Source: Candidatus Gastranaerophilales bacterium (lineage in GTDB: Bacteria; Cyanobacteriota; Vampirovibrionia; Gastranaerophilales; Gastranaerophilaceae). Taken from it: a stretch of 64,000 bases of DNA. Shown here one piece after another: positions 16,161 through 24,474 of the stretch. Position 1 is the stretch's first letter; every line of letters begins with the position of its first letter. The stretch lies in assembly GCA_900769645.1 (NCBI GenBank), contig CAAGHI010000030.1, positions 38,263-102,262 of the forward strand. The letters run 5' to 3'. The notes under the pieces were generated by a model. The model did not search any database and was not told where the DNA came from. It was given only the letters and a program-made list of their open reading frames with translations. The position numbers and the translations under genes were made by a program.

Positions 16161-16862
16161 ATGAAAAATAAAGCTTTCACATTGGCAGAAGTTTTGATTA
16201 CGCTTGGCATAATCGGCGTTGTTGCGGCTTTTACACTTCCTACATTGATTAGTAAATACCAAGAACACGTAATAATATCTAAATATAAAAAAATGTATTC
16301 TACACTTGCAAATGCATATAATCTTGCAATTGCAGAAAATGGCTCTCCTGATCAATGGCAAGTAGAAACTCAAATTGATTTTTTGAAAAAACTTGAACCT
16401 TACCTAAATGTTTCAGAGAAATGTTATAATAAAGTTGGTTGTACGACTATGGGAAATTACGTTTCTCTTTCAGGAGAAATAATGTATGGAAATATATATT
16501 CCTCAACCGGCTATTCAAAACTTCGTTTGAACAATGGTTTTTCTATTTTCATGCTTAGAAACCCGAGTTCGGATTGTATTTATACATACACTGATGAAAA
16601 TGGCACAACTACAACAATAAATAATATTTGTGCACAATGTTATGGAATTATCACAAATACTAAATCAGCTAAAGAGCATAATGTTTATGGCAAAGATTTT
16701 TTTGCATTTGATTTTACAAAACAGGCTGTAATGCCAACGGGATATAAAACAAGTGATAATATCGTAAAAGCAAATTGTAATAAAAGCATTCATGGTAGTG
16801 GAAATGGTGATACTTGCGGAACTTGGATTTTAAGATATCATAATATGGATTATTTAAAATAA
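16161..16862 (+). CDS. Type IV prepilin-like secreted protein
   Basis: A 233-residue protein with a class III signal: a short basic leader MKNKA, cleavage before Phe6, then the hydrophobic helix FTLAEVLITLGIIGVVAAFT that assembles into pseudopilus or pilus fibres. A globular domain follows with Cys residues that could form disulfides (KCYNKVGCTT, SDCIY, NICAQCYG) and a C-terminal TWILRYHNMDYLK. It has a consensus promoter, an adjacent palindrome and a divergent XRE gene, so it is probably switched. A putative ribosome site is AGG at 16152-16154. Whether it is a pilin, a pseudopilin or an individually secreted protein cannot be told. Confidence 0.85.
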   Translation: MKNKAFTLAEVLITLGIIGVVAAFTLPTLISKYQEHVIISKYKKMYSTLANAYNLAIAENGSPDQWQVETQIDFLKKLEPYLNVSEKCYNKVGCTTMGNYVSLSGEIMYGNIYSSTGYSKLRLNNGFSIFMLRNPSSDCIYTYTDENGTTTTINNICAQCYGIITNTKSAKEHNVYGKDFFAFDFTKQAVMPTGYKTSDNIVKANCNKSIHGSGNGDTCGTWILRYHNMDYLK

Positions 16863-16872
16863 ATTATAGTCA

Positions 16873-17265
16873 TTAATGTTTTAAATAATTTTCAACAGTT
16901 TGCACGAAATCTTTTGTTTCTTTGATTGATAATATTAAATCTTCTTTGCTTATAGCATAAGTAAAATCGTAATCAGATTTTTGTTTATTCGTGAAAGCTT
17001 CTTTATATATTTGTAGTAATTTATTATCAAAAATCTTTTCATCATAAATGTATTTTTTATTGAACCAACCCATTAATTGAGAATGTTTTGAGGTTACAAA
17101 ATTATTTTTATAAGCCAATGCTGTTACAATATAAAAAATTGCATAATACAGTCGATTTTGACAAGTAGAATAAAATCCATTTTCAAAATTCGATTCTGCT
17201 GCTAAAATTGCATCTTGCGCTTTTAAAATAGCATTGTCAACAAGAATTTGCTTGTCATACCCCAT
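16873..17265 (-). CDS. HEPN-domain protein (HepT-like toxin partner)
   Basis: A 130-residue alpha-helical HEPN protein (PF05168 type), recognisable by FYSTCQNRLYYAIFYIVTAL and the later SKHSQLMGWF segment. It lacks the RX4-6H RNase motif of the classical HepT toxins, so it may be the non-nuclease or substrate-binding type. An ORF extension to 17295 exists, but AAGGAA before the ATG at 17265 decides the start. It overlaps the upstream MNT gene by 11 nt, an arrangement typical of HEPN/MNT toxin-antitoxin pairs. Confidence 0.8.
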   Translation of the reverse strand: MGYDKQILVDNAILKAQDAILAAESNFENGFYSTCQNRLYYAIFYIVTALAYKNNFVTSKHSQLMGWFNKKYIYDEKIFDNKLLQIYKEAFTNKQKSDYDFTYAISKEDLILSIKETKDFVQTVENYLKH

Positions 17266-17569
17266 AATAAATTCCTTTATCCACAACTTGTTCATAGTAG
17301 ATAGGATTTTTTTTCAATTCTATCATTGTCATTGGGTGTAAATCGAGTGTAATATCCATTTCGGCTTCAAATTTTCCTATCAATGACCACAAATTCATTC
17401 GCTCTTCTCTAGGTAAATCGGAATTAAATAATGCTACTAAATCTATATCACTTTCTTTATTTTCGCTTCCTGTTGCATAAGAGCCATATAGATAAACTCC
17501 ATTAAAATCAGAAAACAAATCTTTTATAGACTTATTCAATTTTAATATAATTTTGTCTATTTTTTTCAT
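17255..17569 (-). CDS. Minimal nucleotidyltransferase (MntA-like antitoxin)
   Basis: A 104-residue MNT-fold protein. The signature YLYGSYATGSENKESDIDL supplies Gly29-Ser30 and the metal-binding Asp41 and Asp43; a third carboxylate is probably Asp76 (ITLDLH). In characterised pairs the MNT protein AMPylates the HEPN toxin to silence it. TATAAC ends 6 nt before the ATG with TTGAAA 16 bp further up, so the operon mRNA is probably leaderless. First gene of the two-gene operon. Confidence 0.85.
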   Translation of the reverse strand: MKKIDKIILKLNKSIKDLFSDFNGVYLYGSYATGSENKESDIDLVALFNSDLPREERMNLWSLIGKFEAEMDITLDLHPMTMIELKKNPIYYEQVVDKGIYYGV

Positions 17570-17575
17570 ATTCTA

Positions 17576-17603
17576 GTTATAACATTTTTCAAATATTTTT
17601 CAA
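17576..17603 (-). promoter_or_regulatory. Promoter of leaderless MNT/HEPN operon
   Basis: TTGAAA (17598-17603), 16-bp spacer, TATAAC (17576-17581), then 6 nt to the ATG. Confidence 0.7.
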
Positions 17604-17619
17604 TACATGTTATATTCCA

Positions 17620-17660
17620 TAAAAAATCGAACCCCTGAATAGGAGTTCGATTTTTTGTTT
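17620..17660. terminator. Bidirectional terminator downstream of dnaK
   Basis: Stem AAAAAATCGAAC(C)CCT / AGG-AGTTCGATTTTTT with A- and T-runs on both sides. It ends dnaK on the minus strand. Confidence 0.85.
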
Positions 17661-17688
17661 TTATAAGGTGATTTTGATTATTTCAAAA

Positions 17689-19527
17689 TTATTCCTTTGT
17701 ATATTCAGCATCGATTACGTCATCATCATTCTTTTTGTCTTCTGTTGATGATGAAGCACTTTCAGAGCTTGCTGCTGATTGTTCATCTTTTTGAACAGCT
17801 TCGTAAGCTTTTTGTGAAATGCTAAACATTGTTTGTTGCAACTCGTCAGACAATTTTTTCAATTCTTCTGTCGGTTTGTTTTCGTCCAATGCTTTTTGCA
17901 ATGCTGCTTTTTGTTCGTCTAATTTTGATTTGTCTGCTGCATCGATTTTACCTTCAAAATCTTTTACAATTCTGTCAGCTGAACCGATTAAGCTTGTTGC
18001 ATTGTTTTTAATTTCAGCTTCTTCTTTTTTCTTCTTGTCTTCTTGAGCGTTAGCTTCAGCTTCTTTAACCATCTTATCGATATCTTGTTCAGACAAGTTA
18101 GAAGAGTTTGTGATTGTGATTTTTTGTTCTTTGTTTGTAGCTTTATCCTTAGCTGAAACGTTTACAATACCGTTGGCATCGATATCGAATGTAACTTCGA
18201 TTTGCGGAATACCACGCATTGCAGGAGCAATACCTTCAAGTCTAAACATACCTAGTGATTTGTTGTCACGAGCCATTGGTCTTTCACCTTGAAGAACGTG
18301 AATATCTACGGCTGTTTGGTTGTTTTCAGCAGTTGAGAACACTTGTGATTTAGAAACCGGAATTGTTGTGTTTCTAGGAACAAGCGGAGTCATAACACCA
18401 CCCAAAGTTTCAATACCCAATGTCAATGGAGTTACATCAAGAAGAACGATGTCTTTAACTTCACCAGCAAGTACACCGGCTTGGATAGCAGCACCAACTG
18501 CAACAACTTCATCAGGGTTTACTGATTGGTTAGGTTCTTTGCCTGTGTATTCTTTAACCAATTGTTGAACAGCAGGGATACGAGTTGAACCACCAACTAG
18601 AACTACTTCGTTGATGTCGTTTTTAGTAATTCCGGCATCTTTCAATGCATTTTCAACCGGAACTTTACATCTGTTCAAAAGGTCACGGCTCAAATCTTCA
18701 AATTTAGCTCTTGTTAAATTCAAGTCTAAGTGTTTAGGTCCGTTAGCGTCAGCTGTGATGAATGGCAAGTTGATATTTGTTTCCATAACTGATGACAATT
18801 CACATTTAGCTTTTTCAGCAGCTTCTTTAACACGTTGCATAGCTTGTTTGTCACCTTTAAGGTCAATACCTTCCTGTTTTTTGAATTCTTCGCAAATCCA
18901 ATCCATAACTTTTTGGTCGAAGTCGTCGCCACCTAAGTGAGTATCACCAGATGTTGAAAGAACTTCGTGAACACCGTCACCGATTTCCAAGATAGATACA
19001 TCAAATGTACCACCACCTAAGTCAAATACAAGAACTTTTTCTGACTTATCTTTTTCAAGACCGTAAGCCAAAGCTGCTGCTGTCGGTTCGTTTACGATAC
19101 GAAGAACGTCCAAACCTGCGATTTTACCGGCATCTTTTGTTGCTTGTCTTTGAGCATCATTGAAGTATGCAGGAACTGTGATTACAGCAGATGTAACTTT
19201 TTCTCCCAAGTAGTTAGAAGCATCGTCAGCCAATTTTCTCAAAATCATAGCTGAAATTTCTTGCGGAGTGTAATCTTTCCCGTCGATGTTTACTTTGTAA
19301 TCGTCGCCCATGTGTCTTTTGATTGAAGCGATTGTTTTATCAGGGTTAAGGATAGCTTGACGTTTTGCCAATTGACCTACCAATTTTTCACCTGTTTTAG
19401 AAAAACCAACGATAGAAGGAGTTGTTCTGGATCCTTCTGCGTTAGCTATAACTGTCGGTTTACCACCTTCCATAACGGCTACAACTGAGTTTGTTGTACC
19501 TAAGTCAATACCAATTGTTTTTGCCAT
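17689..19527 (-). CDS. dnaK: Molecular chaperone DnaK (Hsp70)
   Basis: An ATP-driven chaperone of 612 residues. The ATPase domain begins GIDLGTTNSVVAV, with the phosphate loop VFDLGGGTFDVSIL and adenosine motif VLVGGSTRIPAVQ. The substrate domain follows DVTPLTLGIETLGGV. The C-terminus is acidic (DDDVIDAEYTKE). A GGAG ribosome site precedes the ATG. No CIRCE element was seen upstream. grpE and dnaJ lie together 37 kb away rather than beside it. Confidence 0.97.
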   Translation of the reverse strand: MAKTIGIDLGTTNSVVAVMEGGKPTVIANAEGSRTTPSIVGFSKTGEKLVGQLAKRQAILNPDKTIASIKRHMGDDYKVNIDGKDYTPQEISAMILRKLADDASNYLGEKVTSAVITVPAYFNDAQRQATKDAGKIAGLDVLRIVNEPTAAALAYGLEKDKSEKVLVFDLGGGTFDVSILEIGDGVHEVLSTSGDTHLGGDDFDQKVMDWICEEFKKQEGIDLKGDKQAMQRVKEAAEKAKCELSSVMETNINLPFITADANGPKHLDLNLTRAKFEDLSRDLLNRCKVPVENALKDAGITKNDINEVVLVGGSTRIPAVQQLVKEYTGKEPNQSVNPDEVVAVGAAIQAGVLAGEVKDIVLLDVTPLTLGIETLGGVMTPLVPRNTTIPVSKSQVFSTAENNQTAVDIHVLQGERPMARDNKSLGMFRLEGIAPAMRGIPQIEVTFDIDANGIVNVSAKDKATNKEQKITITNSSNLSEQDIDKMVKEAEANAQEDKKKKEEAEIKNNATSLIGSADRIVKDFEGKIDAADKSKLDEQKAALQKALDENKPTEELKKLSDELQQTMFSISQKAYEAVQKDEQSAASSESASSSTEDKKNDDDVIDAEYTKE

Positions 19528-19661
19528 AATTTATTATCTCCTTTTCAATTAAATTTTGTTTTGTTGCAAGTGATTAATATACTCACCTACAATCTATATT
19601 ATTATTTATAACACTGTTTTTTGAAAAGGTTGAAAAAATAAACAAAAAATTAATATTTTAA

Positions 19662-19785
19662 GAAAAGTGAAAGGTGAGAAGTGAGAAGTGAAAAGTTCGT
19701 TACAGTGCTACGCACCAAAGTTATTATTGAGCGAAGCGAACTAAATGGTCTTTTCACTTCTCACCTTTCACCCCTCTCTTTTCAC
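19662..19785. repeat. Long inverted-repeat element, GTGAAAAG stem
   Basis: Arms 19662-19695 and 19749-19785 made of GTGAGAAGTG-type units. The loop, read on the minus strand, contains CATTTAGTTCGCTTCGCTCA as in 2069-2184. It lies just downstream of the small secreted protein gene and could end its transcript. Confidence 0.75.
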
Positions 19786-19788
19786 TAA

Positions 19789-20130
19789 TTATTCCAACAC
19801 ACTTCCACCGCCTTCAACACCAGGCAAACAAACCCCAAATTGACAATTTGAATTATAATCACTCGCAGGTGGATTTGCAGTTGCATTGTTGCTTTCTGTG
19901 TTTATTAATTCGTTATGATACGGAGTTACATAGCTCGGTTGAAACGCATTAGGTTTTTGAATTTCTTCTATTCGATTAGGAATATATTTTTGTTGCAACG
20001 GCTTTGTGTCATAAATCGAAAACGCCGTGCACGCACCACCCTCTATCGGACAAGTCGCAAAAACAGGTAATGCTCCAGCCGCAAGCATTAACACCATAAT
20101 AAAACCTTGTATATTTTTTAAATTTTTCAT
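19789..20130 (-). CDS. Small secreted Cys-containing protein
   Basis: A 113-residue protein of unknown function. A Sec signal peptide covers residues 1-25 (basic MKNLKN, core GFIMVLMLAAGALPV, FA|TC). The mature part has four cysteines in two pairs (TCPIEGGAC near the start, NCQFGVC near the end) and a Pro/Asn-rich linker, which suggests two disulfides. The residues before the first Cys do not form a lipobox. It is probably periplasmic or secreted. Confidence 0.65.
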   Translation of the reverse strand: MKNLKNIQGFIMVLMLAAGALPVFATCPIEGGACTAFSIYDTKPLQQKYIPNRIEEIQKPNAFQPSYVTPYHNELINTESNNATANPPASDYNSNCQFGVCLPGVEGGGSVLE

Positions 20131-20255
20131 ATCTTACCAACCTTTCAATTAGTCTACATATTTAGCATAAGTGACAATTTGTAAATTTTCATTCCCCGAA
20201 AGTAGCAAAAAATTTTTTGACCGTTTTTCATGTGAACAAAAGGAGTTACATTTTT

Positions 20256-20846
20256 ATGAATAATAATATTAGTTTTCAAGGTAAAAGTTTTATATGTGCA
20301 GACCCTAAAAGATTTAAAGAGGTTGTAAGTAATCCTGAAATTCAGCGAAGAGTGGTAAATGCAGAAAAACAAATAAAAATAAATAATTGGAAAACATATC
20401 TTGCAGAAGTTGAGCCGGATAGTTTTACAATTGTATTAAAGTCTGATAAAGATGGTCGTATAGAACATGTTCCAACATCTAATCCAAGTGAAGAAATTTT
20501 GTCGAATTTGTGTGACAGAATAGATGACCTTGCCAAAAAAGCAAAAGGAAAAATTACGGCTTGGATTATCGGAGGCGATAGTATTGAAGCTGCTAATGGA
20601 ACAAAAACAATTGATACCCTTAATAAAGTCGCAGACGTTGTTTGCGATAAACCGAATATTGATGCTTCTATTTTAGTTGGGAACAAAAATGGACTGGAAA
20701 ATTTCACCATACATTCAAAAAATGATGAACTGGAAATCGGTTTAGGAAATTCATTAAAATTAGATAAAAATTCAACTCCGGAAGAAAATCTTGAGCAATT
20801 ATTTGATATTGTTGAATTGAATAATACAGAGTTAAAGATGGACTAA
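20256..20846 (+). CDS. Hypothetical protein with N-terminal ISFQG motif
   Basis: A 196-residue protein that I do not recognise. The start is set by AAGGAG about 10 nt before the ATG at 20256; the upstream TTG at 20217 has no ribosome site. It begins MNNNISFQGKSF. A similar [LI]SF[KQ]G motif occurs near the N-terminus of the 807-residue protein at 34091. The rest is soluble alpha/beta with no signal peptide and several KxDKDG-like turns. It converges with the next gene, overlapping it by 4 nt. Confidence 0.6.
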   Translation: MNNNISFQGKSFICADPKRFKEVVSNPEIQRRVVNAEKQIKINNWKTYLAEVEPDSFTIVLKSDKDGRIEHVPTSNPSEEILSNLCDRIDDLAKKAKGKITAWIIGGDSIEAANGTKTIDTLNKVADVVCDKPNIDASILVGNKNGLENFTIHSKNDELEIGLGNSLKLDKNSTPEENLEQLFDIVELNNTELKMD

Positions 20847-21286
20847 GATTTTGATTTAAAATCCCATTTTGCATGTTTATCTTTTTTTGAAACGTTTTCC
20901 AACACCTTGCAAAATGGCACAATTGGTTCCATCTTATATCCGCAATCCTCGGACAAAGCCCCACCCATAGAAAAAAGTTCCTCTTGTGGATAACGTCTAC
21001 AAATTCCTGGGCGACTCCTATGAATTTTGCATTTGTGTGTTTCAGGGTCCAAGTTCTGGCACTCAAAAATCAAGCCAATATCATCTTTGCCTATGATTTT
21101 TAAATACGTGTAAAACCTATGCAAATATTGAAGTTTTTCAAACTCTTTTTCATCTTGCACAACATGTTTGTAATGTTTTACATAAATCTGTGTGCAACAT
21201 TTTCCGCAAGCCTTACATTTGCCCGTTCTATAATATTTGCGCCTTAAAATCTTTGACAATATGAATTTTCTTAAACCCTCAAGCAT
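20843..21286 (-). CDS. YkgJ-type cysteine cluster protein
   Basis: A 147-residue protein of the YkgJ / zinc- or iron-chelating Cys-cluster family. The clusters are CKACGKCCTQIYV, CQNLDPETHKCKIHRSRPGICRRYP and a downstream EDCGYK. The family binds a metal or FeS cluster; its reaction is unknown. A basic N-terminus (RKFILSKILRRKYYR) may contact nucleic acid or membrane. It stands alone on the minus strand. Confidence 0.75.
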   Translation of the reverse strand: MLEGLRKFILSKILRRKYYRTGKCKACGKCCTQIYVKHYKHVVQDEKEFEKLQYLHRFYTYLKIIGKDDIGLIFECQNLDPETHKCKIHRSRPGICRRYPQEELFSMGGALSEDCGYKMEPIVPFCKVLENVSKKDKHAKWDFKSKS

Positions 21287-21426
21287 AATTACATAATATC
21301 ATAAAGTTTTGTAAAGTTTTAAATGTTTTTAGGCAAATATTTACATTCACGTGAATTATAAAAAATGTAAAAAGAATACGTAACCTATTTTAAAATATAA
21401 ACTATAACATAACCAAAATAACCAAC

Positions 21427-21458
21427 CTTGACCTCTTATTCCAAAAGAGGTCTTTTTT
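21427..21458 (+). terminator. Orphan rightward terminator hairpin
   Basis: Stem GACCTCTT / AAGAGGTC with a seven-T run. No plus-strand gene ends nearby, so it may close a short AT-rich untranslated transcript, but no convincing promoter was found. Confidence 0.55.
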
Positions 21459-21461
21459 TGT

Positions 21462-21530
21462 GCTACGCACGTAGCCCTTTGTAACGATATTCATTTCTAC
21501 TTTAGAGATTGGTGTTTGGGTAGTGCCGCT
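21462..21530 (+). repeat. Composite dispersed repeat (GTGCTACGCACGTAGCC type)
   Basis: GTGCTACGCACGTAGCCCTT followed by TGTAACGATATTCATTTCTA. Near-identical copies lie at 29990, 32539 and 63845. Confidence 0.8.
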
Positions 21531-21735
21531 CGACCCGCCCACTAGGGATTGGTCTAAAGTACTTCATATTCATGTGTTAATTTTTGACGAAGTCCGCTCC
21601 CCCCACTGTAACAACATTCATTCCTACTTTATATTCACAGTTTTTAATTAAGACAAAGTGCGCTCCTCCTCTGTAACGAACTTATCGTCCATTTAATCTT
21701 GGTAGGGGGGGGCGCCGACTTGAATTGAATTTTAT

Positions 21736-21766
21736 AAAAAAGAGGCACATAAAAATGTACCTCTTT
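21736..21766 (-). terminator. Terminator of reverse rubrerythrin
   Basis: Stem AAAAGAGGTACAT / ATGTGCCTCTTTT on the minus strand, followed by T-rich sequence. Confidence 0.8.
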
Positions 21767-21788
21767 TCATCAATATATTTTTACATAA

Positions 21789-22331
21789 CTATGAAAAATA
21801 TCTTTTCAACAAGCCATCAAAGCCTTTGCCGTGACGAGCTTCGTCCTTAGCCATTTCGTGAACTGTGTCGTGAATTGCGTCGTAACCCAATTCTTTTGCT
21901 CGTCTTGCAATTGCAAGTTTTCCTTCGCAAGCGCCTTGTTCTGCTTCTGCACGCATTTCAAGGTTTTTCTTTGTAGAAGCTGTAACTACTTCGCCCAACA
22001 ATTCTGCAAATTTTGCAGCGTGTTCAGCTTCTTCAAAAGCATATCTTTTATAAGCTTCTGCAACTTCAGGATATCCTTCTCTTTCAGCAACTCTAGCCAT
22101 TGCAAGGTACATACCAACTTCTGTGCATTCCCCTGCGAAATGAGCTCTCAAACCTTCCATTACTTCTTTGTCTTCAACTTTGCCGTCGCCAACTTTGTGT
22201 TCACAAGCGTAAACTTTACCTTCTGCTGTGTTAATTTCTTTAAATGTTGTTGCTCCGCACAAAGGACATCTTTCAGGAGCTTTATCGCTTTCAGTTGACC
22301 AACCGCATACTGTACATACAAATTTAGCCAT
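21789..22331 (-). CDS. Reverse rubrerythrin (peroxide/oxygen detoxification)
   Basis: A 180-residue non-haem iron protein that reduces H2O2 or O2 in anaerobes. An N-terminal rubredoxin-like centre (residues 5-27, CTVCGWSTES ... CPLCG) precedes a ferritin-like diiron domain with the ligands of GECTEVGMYLAMARVAEREG, FEEAEHAAKF and KDEARHGKGF. Rubredoxin at the N-terminus is the arrangement of 'reverse' rubrerythrins of clostridia, opposite to classical rubrerythrin. It is monocistronic with its own terminator. Confidence 0.88.
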   Translation of the reverse strand: MAKFVCTVCGWSTESDKAPERCPLCGATTFKEINTAEGKVYACEHKVGDGKVEDKEVMEGLRAHFAGECTEVGMYLAMARVAEREGYPEVAEAYKRYAFEEAEHAAKFAELLGEVVTASTKKNLEMRAEAEQGACEGKLAIARRAKELGYDAIHDTVHEMAKDEARHGKGFDGLLKRYFS

Positions 22332-22459
22332 TTTCTACCACCTTTCTTATAAAAATTAGCCTCTTTTTTCTACATGACTAATTCTACAACAGAAAATTTC
22401 TTTTGTAAAGTAGGAATTATTACTATTTTTTAAAAATCTTAACAATTGTGTGTGTTGGG

Positions 22460-22581
22460 GTGAATAGGTGAATAAGAAAATAAGTGAATAAGTTCATTTA
22501 GCTCACTGCGCTCGAAAATTTATTTTGATGCGAAGCATCTGTAAAGCACTTATTCACCTATTCACTTATTTTCTTATTCAC
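22460..22581. repeat. Long inverted-repeat element, GTGAATAGG stem
   Basis: Near-perfect 33-bp arms (22460-22492 and 22549-22581) of GTGAATAGGTGAATAAG-type sequence enclose a loop starting CATTTAGCTCACTGCGCTCG. The loop is homologous to those at 2069 and 19662, but the stem is a different sequence. Confidence 0.8.
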
Positions 22582-22585
22582 TTAA

Positions 22586-24250
22586 TTAAACACTCAACAC
22601 AACTTCTTTGCGTTTCACTTTTCTTGTTGAAGTTCTTGGCAAAGGAAGAGTTCGCACAACGATATTAACCGGTCTTTTGTACGGAGTTAAACGCAATGAC
22701 AACTTTTTCACTTCGTCCTTAATCAATTTTTCAACAGTGTCATTATCATATTTGTTTAAAACATCATTTGTTGGAACTGCAACGGCTGTGATTTCTTCTG
22801 TGCCGTCTTTTGCGCCAAAACTACGAGATGTTCCAAGCACACAAACTTCTGCGATATAAGGACTTTTTTCTAGCACCGCTTCAACTTCTTCCGGAAAGAC
22901 CTTTTTGCCACCGGAAAGAACAATCATATTTTTAATTCGACCTGTGATATAAATATGCCCATTCCTGATTTCTGCAATGTCACCTGTATGGAGCCAACCA
23001 TCAGCGTTTAAAACTTCTGATGTCATTTCTGGCTGGTTGTGATAACCCCGCATTACAGATGGTCCTCTCAAGATAAGTTCGCCTGTATTGGCGTCAATTT
23101 TAGCTTCAAGACTTTTAAGTGGAGCACCGACTGATGCTAAATCTCCACGTCTGTCAACGTTTACGGACACAACAGGGCTTGTTTCTGACAAGCCGTAGCC
23201 TTGATAAACTTTTATGCCAATTCTTTCAAAAAACTCGCCTACGGCCAAATCAAGCGGTGCGCCACCTGAGATACAACCTGAAAAATGTCCGCCAAATTTT
23301 TTGTGGATTTTGTTGAACATTAATTTTTTCAACCTGTAAGATGGTATAAATTTTGCAAGCGCATACATAAGTTTGAATGCGGTTTTTACGTGTGCCGGAG
23401 AATTTTTAAGCTCTGATTCGATAGCGGTTTTCAAAAGTTTTAAAAAAGCCGGAACTACAATCATAAATTCGATTTGTTTTTCACGCATTATGCTCAAAAT
23501 ATCTTTTGGCTTTAGGCTTGGTGTGTAGTAAACCGAAAATCCAAAATTCAAAAATGTCGAAAATCCGACAGTCATTTCAAAAAGGTGATTCATTGGCAAA
23601 ATCGACAATATATTGACATTTTCGTATGGCAAAATTTTGTCTAATGCGTATTTCAGGTCGTCGAGTTGTGCAAGCATGTTTTGGAAAGTTATCTCAACTC
23701 CTTTTGGAGCACCTGTTGTGCCAGATGTGTAAATTATGAAAGCTACAGATTTTGAGCTTCTCAATTTCCATTTATAGTCATAGTTATCAGGCAATTGATA
23801 AATGCTTTTGTCCTCAATTCCGCAAGCTGGTTCGTCCATAAGAATAATTTCTTTCACAGACGGAATTTCATTTTTCAAAAATTTCGCCATCTCATAATGT
23901 GCGGAAGATACCATAATTACACTGGGTTCGCAGTCTGAAAGTATTGATTTTAGCTCATATTTAGTCAATTTTATATCTAGTGGCACCGTAACCATTCCGG
24001 AAATAACTGATGCGAAAACACAAGCCCCGTATTCCGGTTTTGATTCTGAGATAATTGCGAGTCTGTCACCTTTTTGGACATTCAATTCGTTTATCAAGTA
24101 ATGTGCGATTTTACGTGATAACAAGCCAATTCCGCTGTATGTAAACTCTTTCCAGCCATATTTGGTTTTCATGCCCAAAGCAACTTTGTCTGAGAACTTT
24201 TCTGTTCTTTCATGTAATAACATTAATACGTTTTTTTCTCTTAACCCCAT
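22586..24250 (-). CDS. AMP-forming long-chain acyl-CoA/acyl-ACP ligase
   Basis: A 554-residue member of the ANL superfamily, which activates a fatty acid to acyl-AMP and transfers it to a thiol carrier. Motifs are the phosphate loop YTSGTTGAPKGVE, GYGLSETSP, WLHTGD and the hinge GRIKNMIVLSGGKKVFPEEVE. The C-terminal lysine region is TSTRKVKRKEV. A TTG start eight codons upstream is open, but AAAGGT before the ATG at 24250 favours that start. CoA or ACP as acceptor cannot be told. It is probably used to salvage host or recycled fatty acids. Confidence 0.85.
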   Translation of the reverse strand: MGLREKNVLMLLHERTEKFSDKVALGMKTKYGWKEFTYSGIGLLSRKIAHYLINELNVQKGDRLAIISESKPEYGACVFASVISGMVTVPLDIKLTKYELKSILSDCEPSVIMVSSAHYEMAKFLKNEIPSVKEIILMDEPACGIEDKSIYQLPDNYDYKWKLRSSKSVAFIIYTSGTTGAPKGVEITFQNMLAQLDDLKYALDKILPYENVNILSILPMNHLFEMTVGFSTFLNFGFSVYYTPSLKPKDILSIMREKQIEFMIVVPAFLKLLKTAIESELKNSPAHVKTAFKLMYALAKFIPSYRLKKLMFNKIHKKFGGHFSGCISGGAPLDLAVGEFFERIGIKVYQGYGLSETSPVVSVNVDRRGDLASVGAPLKSLEAKIDANTGELILRGPSVMRGYHNQPEMTSEVLNADGWLHTGDIAEIRNGHIYITGRIKNMIVLSGGKKVFPEEVEAVLEKSPYIAEVCVLGTSRSFGAKDGTEEITAVAVPTNDVLNKYDNDTVEKLIKDEVKKLSLRLTPYKRPVNIVVRTLPLPRTSTRKVKRKEVVLSV

Positions 24251-24474
24251 AGATACACTACCTTTCAAGACCAATTTCTATGAATAGAATATTATCTTTA
24301 AGATGAAAAGTCAAGAATATTAAGTATTTTTGTGGTAAGTTAGATGCGAAGATGCCTAGAGGCAAAGATGCAAAGTCGGTTACAAAAGCAGCTAGCAGCT
24401 AGGAAGTGAGGCAGCTAAGCGTAACGCTATTAGTGCCCTAGTAACTTAGTAACTTTATCAAAAGAGGAACAACA

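Larger units (their letters stand above)
21287..21735. other. Repeat-containing intergenic region
   Basis: There is no gene. It holds a rightward terminator-like hairpin (21427-21458), a copy of the GTGCTACGCACGTAGCC composite repeat (21462-21530) with further degenerate copies to about 21690, and a G8 tract near 21705-21712. Confidence 0.6.
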
